Shown here piece by piece: positions 25,510 through 34,367 of a DNA stretch of 64,000 nucleotides; positions within the stretch are counted from its first letter, which is position 1; each line of letters starts with the position of its first letter. The position numbers and the translations under genes are program-made. Below the pieces are notes generated by a model, which was given only the letters and a program-made list of their open reading frames with translations, ran no database searches and was not told where the DNA came from. Location: NCBI RefSeq assembly GCF_001905145.1, contig NZ_LWLB01000037.1, positions 141,699 through 205,698 on the forward strand. Reading direction: 5' to 3'. This stretch comes from Nocardiopsis sp. TSRI0078. Lineage in GTDB: Bacteria; Actinomycetota; Actinomycetes; Streptosporangiales; Streptosporangiaceae.

Positions 25510-26891
25510 CAGCGGCTCACCTCCTGGGTCAGGGTTCGGTGCGCCGCGCGGCCGCGCGCGGCGGCGGTCTCTGCGGACAGGGTGCGCAGCTCCCCCCGGT
25601 CGACGACGGTGCTCCCGCCGACCCAGAGCCGCTCCAGGGGCGGTGTGGGGCCGAAGACCGCCGCCACCACCGGATCCTCGATCACGTCGTAGCCGAATCC
25701 GTCCATCCGCCACAGGGCGATGTCGGCGAGCTTGCCGACCGTCAGGGAACCCAGTTCGGCGTCGCGGCCCAGCACCCGGGCGCCGCCCAGGGTGGCCATC
25801 TCCAGCGCCTGGCGGGCGGTCAGGGCCTGGGGGCCCTTGCGGGCGCGGGCCATCAGCAGCGCCTGGTGCATCTCACCGGCCAGCGGGGTCAGCTCGCTGG
25901 AGGCCGGCCCGTCCACGCCCAGCCCCACGCTCACGCCCGCGTCCAGCAGTTCGGTGACCCGGCAGATCCCCGCGCCCAGGCGGGCGTTGGAGGTGGGGCA
26001 GTGCGCCACCCCGGTGCCCGTGGCCGCGATCCGCCCGATCGCCTCGTCGGACAGGTGCACCGCGTGCGCGAACCACACGTCACGGCCCAGCCAGCCGAGC
26101 TTCTCGGCGTACTCCACGGGGGTGCAGCCGAACTCGGCCAGGCACTGCTCCTCCTCGTCGAGGGTCTCGGCCAGGTGGGTGTGCAGCCGTACGCCCTTGT
26201 CCCGGGCCAGCGCCGCGGCCTCCACCATCAGCCCGCGCGAGACCGAGAACGGCGAGCACGGCGCCACCGCCACCCGTGTCATGGCCTCGGGGGAGGGGTC
26301 GTGGTGGGTCTCGATCGCCGACGCCGTGCCCGCCAGGGCCTGCTCCAGCGACTCCACGACGGCGTCCGGCGGCAGCCCGCCCTGGCTCTGGCCCCGGTCC
26401 ATCGACCCGCGGGCCAGGTCCAGGCGCACGCCCACCTCGCGGGCGGCCTCCACCTCCGCGGCCACGATGTCGCCCCGGCCGGAGGGGTAGACGTAGTGGT
26501 GGTCGGAGGCGGTCGTGCACCCCGACAGGGCCAGGTGGGCCAGCCCGGCCGAGGTGGTCCCCGAGACCACCTCGGCGTTCAGGCGGCCCCAGATCTCGTA
26601 GGAGCCCACCAGCCACTCGAAGAGCGTGCCGTCGGCGAACAGTCCCTGTGTCGCCCACTGGTAGAGGTGGTTGTGGGTGTTGACCAGGCCAGGGGTGACC
26701 ATGCACCCGCGCCCGTCCACACGCTCGACGCCCTCGGCGCCGGGGGCGGGCCCCGCGCCCACGGCGGCGATCCGGCCGTCGCGGACCACCACGTGCCCGT
26801 CGGCGTACTCGGCGCCGTCCACGGTGACCACGTGGGCGCCCTCGATGGCGAAGGCCCCGCCGGCCGCGGGGGCGGTACTGGTTCCGTTCAT
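25509..26891 (-). CDS. 8-oxoguanine deaminase-like amidohydrolase
   Basis: This 460-residue amidohydrolase has the metal ligands in NTHNHLYQWATQ (HxH), RLHTHLAETLDEEE, WFAHAVHLSD and LGVDGPASSEL, matching 8-oxoguanine deaminases and close guanine-deaminase relatives. It would convert 8-oxoguanine to urate or a related purine conversion, with Zn or Fe. The start ATG overlaps the 2Fe-2S subunit stop (ATGA), and its own stop overlaps the Mo-subunit start. The tight coupling with xanthine dehydrogenase supports a purine substrate; atrazine-chlorohydrolase-like activities in the same superfamily are less likely here. Confidence 0.87.
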   Translation of the reverse strand: MNGTSTAPAAGGAFAIEGAHVVTVDGAEYADGHVVVRDGRIAAVGAGPAPGAEGVERVDGRGCMVTPGLVNTHNHLYQWATQGLFADGTLFEWLVGSYEIWGRLNAEVVSGTTSAGLAHLALSGCTTASDHHYVYPSGRGDIVAAEVEAAREVGVRLDLARGSMDRGQSQGGLPPDAVVESLEQALAGTASAIETHHDPSPEAMTRVAVAPCSPFSVSRGLMVEAAALARDKGVRLHTHLAETLDEEEQCLAEFGCTPVEYAEKLGWLGRDVWFAHAVHLSDEAIGRIAATGTGVAHCPTSNARLGAGICRVTELLDAGVSVGLGVDGPASSELTPLAGEMHQALLMARARKGPQALTARQALEMATLGGARVLGRDAELGSLTVGKLADIALWRMDGFGYDVIEDPVVAAVFGPTPPLERLWVGGSTVVDRGELRTLSAETAAARGRAAHRTLTQEVSR

Positions 26892-27403
26892 GCTCCGCTC
26901 CCGGCCTCGGCGCGGCGCTCGGCGGCCAGGTGCACCGCGTCGATGATCTTCTCGTATCCGGTGCAGCGGCAGAGGTTGCCCGCCAGCGCCTCCCGGATCT
27001 CGGCGTCGCCCGGCGCGGGCATCCCCGCGCCCACCGTGCGCTCCAGCAGGTCGTCGGTCTGCACCAGCAGGCCCGGCGTGCAGAAGCCGCACTGGACGGC
27101 GCCCGCCTCCACGAAGGCCTCCTGGACCGTGCCCAGCGCCCGCTCGGTGCCCTTGCCCGTGCCCTCGGCCAGGCCCTCCACGGTGCGCACGGTCCGTCCC
27201 TGCGCCTGCCCGGCGGCGATCATGCACGAACACGCCGTCACACCGTCGAAGTAGACCGTGCAGGAACCGCACTCGCCCTGCTCGCAGGCGTTCTTGCTGC
27301 CCGGCAGCCCCAGCCGCTCGCGCAGCACGTACAGCAGGCTCTCGCCCGGCCACACATCGTCGGCGGTCACGTCCTCGCCGTTGACGTTGAAACTCACGCG
27401 CAT
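26888..27403 (-). CDS. Xanthine dehydrogenase [2Fe-2S] subunit
   Basis: This 171-residue electron-transfer subunit binds two [2Fe-2S] clusters. The plant-type cluster is in NACEQGECGSCTVYFDG with Cys further on in TACSC, and the second in QCGFCTPGLL and LCRCTGYEKII. It passes electrons from the Mo centre to the FAD subunit encoded immediately upstream. Its start at 27403 lies inside the end of the FAD gene (10-base overlap), and its stop overlaps the deaminase start. No signal peptide is present, so the complex is cytoplasmic. Confidence 0.93.
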   Translation of the reverse strand: MRVSFNVNGEDVTADDVWPGESLLYVLRERLGLPGSKNACEQGECGSCTVYFDGVTACSCMIAAGQAQGRTVRTVEGLAEGTGKGTERALGTVQEAFVEAGAVQCGFCTPGLLVQTDDLLERTVGAGMPAPGDAEIREALAGNLCRCTGYEKIIDAVHLAAERRAEAGSGA

Positions 27404-28263
27404 CGCGTGACTCCCTTCCGGTAGTCGGTGACCGACCAGCTCAGCGCGCGGCGCGCCATCACCGAGAGCGCGTGCTTGCGGTACTCGGCGCTGCCCCGCT
27501 GGTCGTCGATGGGGCGGGCCGCCGCGGCCACCAGTTCTCCGAACCGGCGCACGGTGGCCTCCGAGGGCGACCGGCCGTTCTCCCAGTCGAACTCCTGGGC
27601 CAGGAACTCCTCGGCCGCCTCGGCGCGCAGCGGCGTGGGCCCGGCCGACCCCAGTCCCGTGCCCACGGACCGGCGCTCGCCGTCCAGGGCCAGCGCGAAG
27701 GAGGTCACCGCGATGACCATCGCGTTGCGCGTGCCGATCTTGGCGAACTGCTGGGGGCCCGACGGCTCCGGCAGCAGCACCGCCGTGATCAGCTCGTCGT
27801 CGCGCCTGGCCGTCTTGCGCAGCGACAGGAAGAACTCGCGCACGGGCACCCGGCGCCTGCCGCGCACCGACGCCAGCTCCACGGCCGCGTCGGTGGCCAG
27901 CAGCGACGGGTGCGCGTCGCCGGCGGGCGAGGCCCCGCCCAGGTTGCCGCCCACGGTGCCCCGGTTGCGGATCTGCGGGGAGGCCACCGAGCGGGAGGCC
28001 TTCGCCAGGGCCGGAGCCGTTCCCGACAGGTGCTCGATCACCTTGGTGTAGGGCACGCCCGCACCCAGGCGGGTACGGTCGCCGTCGGGCCCGTACTCGG
28101 CCAGCTCCGGGATCCGGGCCAGGTCGATCAGGGCGGGCGGGCGCCTCTTGTCGAAGTTGAGCTCCACCATCACGTCCGTGCCGCCCATGATGGGTACCGC
28201 GTCGGGGTGGGCGCTCTTCGCCTCGAGTGCCTCCTCCAGTGTGGAGGGGCTCAGGAACTCCAT
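27394..28263 (-). CDS. Xanthine dehydrogenase FAD subunit
   Basis: This 289-residue flavoprotein subunit has the FAD-binding motifs PIMGGTDVMVELN and RNRGTVGGNLGGASPAGD. It transfers electrons from the Fe-S subunit to NAD+ or another acceptor. It has no four-Cys insertion, unlike the FAD subunit at 16.4-17.4 kb, which marks the two enzymes as different types. It is the first gene of the purine operon and is divergent from a PucR regulator 260 bases away. ATG 28263 is the clear start, matching the family N-terminus MEFLSPSTLEEAL. Confidence 0.92.
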   Translation of the reverse strand: MEFLSPSTLEEALEAKSAHPDAVPIMGGTDVMVELNFDKRRPPALIDLARIPELAEYGPDGDRTRLGAGVPYTKVIEHLSGTAPALAKASRSVASPQIRNRGTVGGNLGGASPAGDAHPSLLATDAAVELASVRGRRRVPVREFFLSLRKTARRDDELITAVLLPEPSGPQQFAKIGTRNAMVIAVTSFALALDGERRSVGTGLGSAGPTPLRAEAAEEFLAQEFDWENGRSPSEATVRRFGELVAAAARPIDDQRGSAEYRKHALSVMARRALSWSVTDYRKGVTRCA

Positions 28264-28422
28264 GCTGGTCCTCTTGTCGCCGCGTTCTCGCCGCCGCTCG
28301 CAGGCGGTCGGCGCGTCCTTCGTCAGTCGCGTTGTCCCTGGTTGGTCGGGTAGTGCTGTGAAGTACACCACTGGAACCGCGATCCTTACCAGCAAGTGAA
28401 GACATGAAGTGTCCGCTCGGCG

Positions 28423-28435
28423 AACGGTTATCGTT
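28423..28435. promoter_or_regulatory. Inverted repeat in the xanthine dehydrogenase/PucR divergent region
   Basis: AACG (28423-28426) and CGTT (28432-28435) flank GTTAT in the 260-base region between the purine operon and the PucR gene. Flanking bases extend the symmetry only weakly. It is a candidate operator; short arms keep confidence low. Confidence 0.3.
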
Positions 28436-28523
28436 GGGCGTTTCCTACAAGCGGTGTTCCCGGGGACGGTGACGGCTACCACCGTCGCCGCCGCGCACCA
28501 CACGAGCGACAAGAGGGACGTCC

Positions 28524-30095
28524 ATGCGGATCAGTGAGCTGCTCGCGGTCAGGCGGCTGCACCTGAGGTTTCTGACGGGGGAGGAGCACGCGCACCGCGA
28601 ACTGCGGTGGGCCTACACCACCGATCTGCTCGAACCCGCCCGCTACCTGCGCGGCGGCGAGTTCGTCCTCACCGGAATGATGTGGCGCACCCGCCCCGAG
28701 GACTCCGAGGCCTTCGTGTCCTCCATCGCCGGCGCCGGGGCGGTCGCCCTCGGAGCCGGGACCGCCCTGGGCGAGGTCCCGCCCGACCTGGTGGAGGCGT
28801 GCCGCGCCCACGACCTGCCCCTGGTGGAGGTGCCCCCGGAGACCTCCTTCGGCGCGGTCACCGAGGAGGTGCTGCGCTCCCTGACCCAGCACCGCTTCAG
28901 CTCCATCGCCGAGACCCGCGACCGCCACCGCCGCCTCATGGCGGAGGTCGCCTCCGGCGCCGACCTCCCCCGCGCCTTCGCCGAGGCCGCCGGACAGGCC
29001 GGGCTGACCGCATGGATCGTCTCCTCCACCGGACGCCACGTCGCCGCCTCCGGCGAGCCCCTGCCCGAGGGCGACCGCGAGTGGCTCGCCGCCCGGGTCC
29101 TGACCCGTCCGTCCTTCCCGTGCACCGTCCGCCCGCCCGGGGAGGGCGGACGCACGCTGACGGTCCTGCCCGTCCAGACCAAGGAGTCCCACCCCCTGGC
29201 CACCTGGCTGCTGGTCTGCGAGGGCGACCACACCGCCTGGACCGAGGAGGTGCACGAGTCGGTGGCCGAGCTGGCCTCCATCGCCGTGCTCTCCCGCAGC
29301 CGCGCCGAGGAGCGCGCCCTGACCGACGCCCGCCACCTGGAGGGGCTTTCCCGGTTGCTGGCCGCCCAGCGCTTCGACGAGGTCACCGAGCTCATGCGCG
29401 GCACCGGTCCGTCCGGCGGCGGGGAGGACGGCCACGTCGTGGTCAGCGCCGTGATGCTGCCCGAGCCCCGTGTGCCCGACCTGGCCCGGCGCGTGGTCAC
29501 CGAGCTGCTCGCCGACCACCCCGGAGCCGTCGTCACCGGCGACGACGACACGCTGGCCGTCGTCCCCGTCGGCGGTTCGGAGGCCGACGCCCGCGCCCGG
29601 GCCGAGGAGGTCCGAGCCGAACTGCTCCACCGGGCCCGCGTCCTGGAGGGAGGGCTGCTCGACCACCGGCTCGCCATCGGCCTCAGCTCGGCCGTGCGGG
29701 GCGTGCCCGAGTTGCGCGGCGCCACGGTGGAGGCCCGCCACGCCCGCCGCCTGGCCGAGCTGCGCGGTGGCCGCTCCCGGGTGATCGCCGGGGCCGAGAT
29801 CGACTCGCACGAGCTGCTGCTGGCCTCGGTCCCCGAGGAGGTCCAGTCCTCCTACCGGGAGCGGCTGCTGGGCCCGCTGCTGGCCTACGACCGGGACCAC
29901 CGCTCGGAGCTGGTGCAGACCCTGGAGCAGTTCCTGGACCACTCGGGTTCGTGGCAGCGCTGCGCCGCCGCCATGCACGTGCACGTGAACACGCTGCGGT
30001 ACCGGATCGGCCGGGTGGAGGACCTGACCGGCCGGGACCTGAGCAGCCTGGAACACCGGGTGGACCTCTTCCTGGCGCTCAAGCTCCGCGACTGA
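28524..30095 (+). CDS. PucR-family regulator of purine catabolism
   Basis: This 523-residue protein has a PucR N-terminal domain (TTDLLEPARYLRGGEFVLTG, then PLVEVPPETSFGAVTEEVL), a central GGDEF-like/ligand region and a C-terminal HTH_30 domain (GSWQRCAAAMHVHVNTLRYR, then IGRVEDLTGRDLSSLEHRVD). ATG 28524 begins at the usual family position. It is divergent from the xanthine dehydrogenase operon, exactly where PucR-type activators of purine degradation normally lie. Purine intermediates such as allantoin or urate derivatives are likely effectors, by family knowledge. Confidence 0.9.
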   Translation: MRISELLAVRRLHLRFLTGEEHAHRELRWAYTTDLLEPARYLRGGEFVLTGMMWRTRPEDSEAFVSSIAGAGAVALGAGTALGEVPPDLVEACRAHDLPLVEVPPETSFGAVTEEVLRSLTQHRFSSIAETRDRHRRLMAEVASGADLPRAFAEAAGQAGLTAWIVSSTGRHVAASGEPLPEGDREWLAARVLTRPSFPCTVRPPGEGGRTLTVLPVQTKESHPLATWLLVCEGDHTAWTEEVHESVAELASIAVLSRSRAEERALTDARHLEGLSRLLAAQRFDEVTELMRGTGPSGGGEDGHVVVSAVMLPEPRVPDLARRVVTELLADHPGAVVTGDDDTLAVVPVGGSEADARARAEEVRAELLHRARVLEGGLLDHRLAIGLSSAVRGVPELRGATVEARHARRLAELRGGRSRVIAGAEIDSHELLLASVPEEVQSSYRERLLGPLLAYDRDHRSELVQTLEQFLDHSGSWQRCAAAMHVHVNTLRYRIGRVEDLTGRDLSSLEHRVDLFLALKLRD

Positions 30096-30170
30096 GGGGC
30101 CGGTGCGTCGCCGGGAACGGGGGGCGTGCCGCGCGCGGAAGTGTCACCGGTTGCCGCTAGGGTCCCCACG

Positions 30171-30872
30171 ATGAGTACAGACCTCTCCCTCCCCGAGACC
30201 ACGGACGCGGACCTGTCCGACGCCGACCTGCGCGACGTCCTCGCCGGCCCCCCGGACAGACCGCGCGTGTTCACCCGCTGTGACCTGAGCGGGGCGGACC
30301 TGTCCGGCGCCGACCTGGTCGACGCCGCCTTCCACGACTGCCGTCTGGACGGGGCCCGGCTGGACCGGGCCGTCCTGGAGGGGGCGGGGTTCACCGGCGG
30401 CAGCGCGGCCGGCGCCGTGTTCGCGCACGCCGAGTGCACCGACACCCGCTTCGAGCGGGTGGACCTGGCCAACACCCGCTGGCAGGGCGCGCTGCTCACC
30501 GACACCGCCTTCACCGGCTGCCGGATGACCGGGGCGGGGCTGACCTCCCTGCGGGGGATCGGCTACACCTTCGCCCACTGCAACCTGATGCTGGCCCGCT
30601 GCAAGGGCATCACGCTGCGCGGGCGGACCCTGGAGGGGCTGCGCATGGACGAGGCCGACCTGGCCAGTGCCGACCTGCGCGACACGGTGTGGGCGGACTC
30701 GCGGCTGCGCGGGGCCAACCTGGTCAACGCCCGGCTCGCGGGGGCCGACCTGCGCGGCGCCGACCTGGGGGAGCCCACCCTGGAGCAGGCCGGGTACCTG
30801 CGGGGGGCCAGGGTCAGTCCCGCGCAGGCGGGCACGATCCTGGCAGCCCTGGGCATCACGGTGGTGGACTAG
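30171..30872 (+). CDS. Pentapeptide-repeat protein
   Basis: This 233-residue protein consists mainly of A(D/N)Lxx-type pentapeptide repeats, for example DLSGADLSGADLVDAAF, ADLASADLRDTVW and ARLAGADLRGADL. They build a right-handed quadrilateral beta-helix. Relatives include MfpA and Qnr, DNA mimics that protect gyrase from quinolones, but many pentapeptide proteins have no known role. Repeat-free terminal segments are short. The ATG at 30171 has only a weak AGGG upstream, so a leaderless transcript is possible. It stands alone, followed by its own hairpin terminator. Confidence 0.82.
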   Translation: MSTDLSLPETTDADLSDADLRDVLAGPPDRPRVFTRCDLSGADLSGADLVDAAFHDCRLDGARLDRAVLEGAGFTGGSAAGAVFAHAECTDTRFERVDLANTRWQGALLTDTAFTGCRMTGAGLTSLRGIGYTFAHCNLMLARCKGITLRGRTLEGLRMDEADLASADLRDTVWADSRLRGANLVNARLAGADLRGADLGEPTLEQAGYLRGARVSPAQAGTILAALGITVVD

Positions 30873-30879
30873 CGGGCGC

Positions 30880-30912
30880 CGTGCCCGGTACCGGCTCCGC
30901 GCTCCGGGCACG
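30880..30912 (+). terminator. Terminator of the pentapeptide-repeat gene
   Basis: CGTGCCCGG (30880-30888) pairs with CCGGGCACG (30904-30912) across a 15-base loop, 8 bases after the stop codon. Confidence 0.7.
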
Positions 30913-31122
30913 GCAATGAATCTACGCCGTAAAGGTGCCTTCTCTTTTCTGTGTGCACATGTCGTGAGGAGAACACGGGAAGGCACCGGCCTCGTCCCCG
31001 ACTCCGTCATCCGTGGCTGGTCCGGGGTTCTCGGAAACAGCAGATGCGGGCCATGGCGTCAACGCACACGGCCTCTGGCAGGGCGGGGAGGGGCCTGGCG
31101 GCCGACCGCCCCGACACGAGCG

Positions 31123-32088
31123 TCAGGGATGGTGGTGCAGCCGCCGCAGTACCAGAGCCACCTGCAGGCGCAGCCTTCCCGTCACCTCGCGCACCGGCCA
31201 GCCCAGCAGGCGCTCGGCCCGGCCCACGCTCTCCTGCAGCGTGGAGTGATGCACCCCCGCACGGGCCGCGGCGGCCCGCAGACTGGGGGAGGAGGCCACC
31301 GCCTCCAGGGCCGCCAGCAGCGGTGCGGCGTCGCGGGCCACCCGCTCCAGAGCCGCCACGTCGGGTACCGGCGGGTCCCCCGGCCGCACGGTGTCGGCCA
31401 GCAGCAACAATCCGCCCAGGTCCTCGGCGAACACCACGCGGGGGCCCGGGTCCGTGCCCGTGCCCCGGGCGGTGAAGCGCAGTGCCCTTCGTGCGTCCTC
31501 CCACGAGGACGGCAGCCCCAGTGCCTCCACGGCCGGTCCCACCCCCGCCCGTTCGCCGCCCGGGTCCTCGGCGGCGGCCACGACGCGGATTCCGCCGCCG
31601 TGGAGCGCCACCGCGCGGGTCGGGGAGCCCGGCACGATCCCGAACCGGCGGGCCGCGCGCGCCCGCTGCTCCTCGGGGAGGCCGGGGTCCACCAGCGCCT
31701 CGGCCAGGGCCGCGCGCCCGCCCGCCATCGGCGCGGTCCGCTCCATGCGGGCGCGCACGGCCGCCGCCGCGCGTTCCAGCACCATCGCCTCCACCGGGCC
31801 GGGTTCCTCGGCGAGTTCCAGCCACAGCACGCCGCCGCCCGCCCGTACCGAGCACCAGGAGGGGTCGGGGCCGTGGGCGCCGCGCTCCACCGACCCGTCC
31901 GGGGCGACGCGCAGGGCCGGGTCGCGCCCGGGGCCGACGAAGCCGGCGGGGACGCCGGTCAGGACGGCCGCGCCCCGCACGACCGGTTCCAGTCCCGTTC
32001 CCGCCAGTTCGTCGAAGTAGGCGATCACCTTCACGGCGGCGCCCGCCTCGGGGTCCAGTGCCGAGATCCTGCCCAGGAGCTCTCTCAT
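31123..32088 (-). CDS. PucR-type helix-turn-helix regulator, short form
   Basis: This 321-residue protein ends in a helix-turn-helix region (SLRAAAARAGVHHSTLQESV, then GWPVREVTGRLRLQVALVLR) resembling the C-terminal HTH of PucR/CdaR proteins. The N-terminal 200 residues are Ala/Gly-rich and not assigned, with no clear PucR ligand domain. Its genomic neighbours are an alpha/beta hydrolase 19 bases upstream on the same strand and the convergent pentapeptide gene. It may act with the hydrolase as a two-gene operon. The target is unknown. Confidence 0.68.
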   Translation of the reverse strand: MRELLGRISALDPEAGAAVKVIAYFDELAGTGLEPVVRGAAVLTGVPAGFVGPGRDPALRVAPDGSVERGAHGPDPSWCSVRAGGGVLWLELAEEPGPVEAMVLERAAAAVRARMERTAPMAGGRAALAEALVDPGLPEEQRARAARRFGIVPGSPTRAVALHGGGIRVVAAAEDPGGERAGVGPAVEALGLPSSWEDARRALRFTARGTGTDPGPRVVFAEDLGGLLLLADTVRPGDPPVPDVAALERVARDAAPLLAALEAVASSPSLRAAAARAGVHHSTLQESVGRAERLLGWPVREVTGRLRLQVALVLRRLHHHP

Positions 32089-32107
32089 GACCTCATGGTG
32101 CCCGTGT

Positions 32108-33076
32108 TCAGACCCCGATGATCCGCCGCAGCCACGGAAGGCGCTGCGCTGCGGCGCTGCGGCTGAGCGCGGCCTGGGGAGCCATGCTGTCGAAGCCGTG
32201 GAAGCCGCCCGGCCACACGTGCAGTTCGGCCGAGCCTCCCGCCTTCCAGATCCGGGAGGCGTAGTCCACGACCTCGTCGCGGAAGGTCTCCGCCGAACCC
32301 ACGTCCAGGAAGGCCGGGGGTAGACCCGACAGGTCCTGTGCGCGTGCGGGGGCGGCGTAGGGGGGCACGTCCGGGCCGCCTGCCGCCTCGCCGAGCAGTG
32401 CGCCCCAGCCGGTGGCGTTGGCGACCTTGTCCCACACGCCCGTGCCGGCCATCTGCCGGGCCGAGACCGAGTCGTTGCGGTCGTCGAGCATCGGGCAGAC
32501 GAGCAGTTGGCCGAGCAGGTCGGGGCCGCCCCGGTCGCGGGCCAGCAGGGCGGTGGCGGCGGCCAGTCCGCCTCCGGCGCTCGCCCCGCCCACCACCAGG
32601 CGCCGGGGGTCGAGGCCCAGGTCGTCGGCGTGCTTGGCGGCCCACGTCAGGCCCGCGTAGCAGTCCTCCACCGGTGCGGGGTGGGGGTGTTCGGGAGCGA
32701 GCCGGTAGTCCACGGACACCAGGGCCAGGCCCAGTTCGTGCGCGGTCTGCAGCAGTGCGGGGATCTCCGCTCCCCGGTGGGTGCCCATGATCATGCCGCC
32801 GCCGTGGATCCAGTACAGGGTGCCCACGGGTGCGGTGGTTCCGGTGGGCCGCCACAGCAGCAGGGGCACGTCGGCGCCGTCGTGGCCGGGGGCGTGGTGT
32901 CCGGTCTCGGTGTAGGCGCCGTCCAGGGTGAGGTCGTCGTCTGGGCCGAAGGCCTGTGCGGCGCGCCGCCGGCGCAGGTCCGGGATCATGTCGGGGGTGA
33001 GTCGGGAGGGGATCTCGTCGCGGAGCACGGCCAGGACCGCGGCCAGTTCGGGGTCGAAGGGGGGAGGGGTCGGCAT
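32108..33076 (-). CDS. Alpha/beta hydrolase, HSL/family IV esterase-lipase
   Basis: This 322-residue hormone-sensitive-lipase-type esterase has the oxyanion motif YWIHGGGMIMG, the nucleophile elbow VVGGASAGGGLAA (GxSxG: GASAG), the acid region FLDVGSAETFRDEVVDYA and the catalytic His in GGFHGFDSM. It probably hydrolyses short-chain esters in the cytoplasm; no signal peptide is seen. ATG 33076 is preceded by AGGAGG, which decides it over the start at 33112. The regulator at 31123-32088 follows on the same strand. Substrate is not predictable. Confidence 0.9.
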   Translation of the reverse strand: MPTPPPFDPELAAVLAVLRDEIPSRLTPDMIPDLRRRRAAQAFGPDDDLTLDGAYTETGHHAPGHDGADVPLLLWRPTGTTAPVGTLYWIHGGGMIMGTHRGAEIPALLQTAHELGLALVSVDYRLAPEHPHPAPVEDCYAGLTWAAKHADDLGLDPRRLVVGGASAGGGLAAATALLARDRGGPDLLGQLLVCPMLDDRNDSVSARQMAGTGVWDKVANATGWGALLGEAAGGPDVPPYAAPARAQDLSGLPPAFLDVGSAETFRDEVVDYASRIWKAGGSAELHVWPGGFHGFDSMAPQAALSRSAAAQRLPWLRRIIGV

Positions 33077-33248
33077 GTGCGCCTCCTGGTGGGGTGTGCG
33101 GTGCGTCACCATTGTGGCCGGGTGGGGGGTCGGCGGGGCAGCGCCGTGTGGCGGGTGCGTGCCGCCACACGGCGGGGGGCCTCGTGCGGGGGAGGTGCGG
33201 CGGGCCGGGGCCCGGAGGGCGCGGGCGCCTGCGGACCCCGTCCGGTGC

Positions 33249-34178
33249 TCAGCCGGCCACGGCCTCGCCGATCACCACCTGGGGGTGCGGAGTCCGGAAC
33301 CGGCCGCTCTCCAGGCGCCACACGCAGTCCTCCAGGACCCGGACCAGTGTCCATGCGCGGGCCCGTTCGCGGTCCAGGCCGGTGACCTCGGTCAGCAGGT
33401 CGAACCTGCGGCGCACCGACCGCGGTTCCTCGCCCGGGGCGGCCTCCTCCGCGAACCGGTTGCGCAGCGCGGGCAGGAGTTCGTATCCGGGGTCGCCGAC
33501 CAGGGGTTTGGGGTCGATGGCCACCCACGGTTCCCGGTCGGTTCCCGGCAGCGGGGCCAGCACGTTCTGGAAGTGCAGGTCCCAGTGCAGGAGCCGGTCG
33601 CCCGGCTGGGACGCCATCTCCCGGGCGGTCGCCGAGCAGCGGTCCAGCAGGAGCCGGAACCGGTGGTCGAGGCGCTCGTGTGCGAGGAAGGGGCGGGTGC
33701 GTTCGACGAGGGCGTGGGTGATCGGGCCCAGGGTGCGTGTTCCGGCCGGGCCGGGATGGGCGTTCAGCCGGGTGAGCAGGCCGCCGATCACGGTCAGGGC
33801 CCGGTCCACCTCCACGCCGTCCAGGGAGCGGGCCGGGTCCAGGGCCTCCAGGAGCATCGCCCCGTTCGCGGGGTCGTGTGCGAGCAGGCGTACCGCGCCG
33901 CGGCCCGCCCACGTGCGCAGCGCGCGGGGCTCGCCCTCGCTCTCCTGGTCCACGGGCAGCACCTTGAGCACGGCGGGGGTCGTGTCGGCGCGCCGTACCG
34001 GTACGACCAGGGACACCGCTCCGTGCAGGGGGCGGTCGCCGGTGGGGCGCAGGTTCCAGCGGTCGCACTGCCGGGCGGCCGTGCGGGACAGGCGCTCCAC
34101 CCACTCGGGGCCGAAGAGGTCGCCGACCGACCTGGCCAGTTCCTCGGGCACGCTGATCGGAGGCGTGTTCTGGGACAT
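33249..34178 (-). CDS. Aminoglycoside 6-phosphotransferase/hydroxyurea-kinase family protein
   Basis: This 309-residue kinase-like protein belongs to the APH(6)/hur family. The catalytic loop is HWDLHFQNVLAP (Asp as base, Asn for Mg) and the metal-binding motif is AIDPKPLVGDPGYE. Such enzymes phosphorylate streptomycin or hydroxyurea, although many members have other or unknown substrates. ATG 34178 has GAAGGAG about 11 bases upstream. It is a single gene between the esterase and a LysR regulator. A resistance role is possible but unproven. Confidence 0.83.
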   Translation of the reverse strand: MSQNTPPISVPEELARSVGDLFGPEWVERLSRTAARQCDRWNLRPTGDRPLHGAVSLVVPVRRADTTPAVLKVLPVDQESEGEPRALRTWAGRGAVRLLAHDPANGAMLLEALDPARSLDGVEVDRALTVIGGLLTRLNAHPGPAGTRTLGPITHALVERTRPFLAHERLDHRFRLLLDRCSATAREMASQPGDRLLHWDLHFQNVLAPLPGTDREPWVAIDPKPLVGDPGYELLPALRNRFAEEAAPGEEPRSVRRRFDLLTEVTGLDRERARAWTLVRVLEDCVWRLESGRFRTPHPQVVIGEAVAG

Positions 34179-34367
34179 GTTCGTCGTCTCCTTCGTCGTC
34201 TGGGAACCGCTGGTGACGAAGGAGTGCCGGGGGGCCGCGTGTCTAGCGCATACCGAACACCTCACCGATCCTGGTCCGGGTCACGAGGGTACCGGTGGTC
34301 CGGTGCCGCGCACCCGTTTCCCGGTGTGCCGGGCGGCTCGCGGCCGGGCCCGGGCCCCGGGGCGGGG

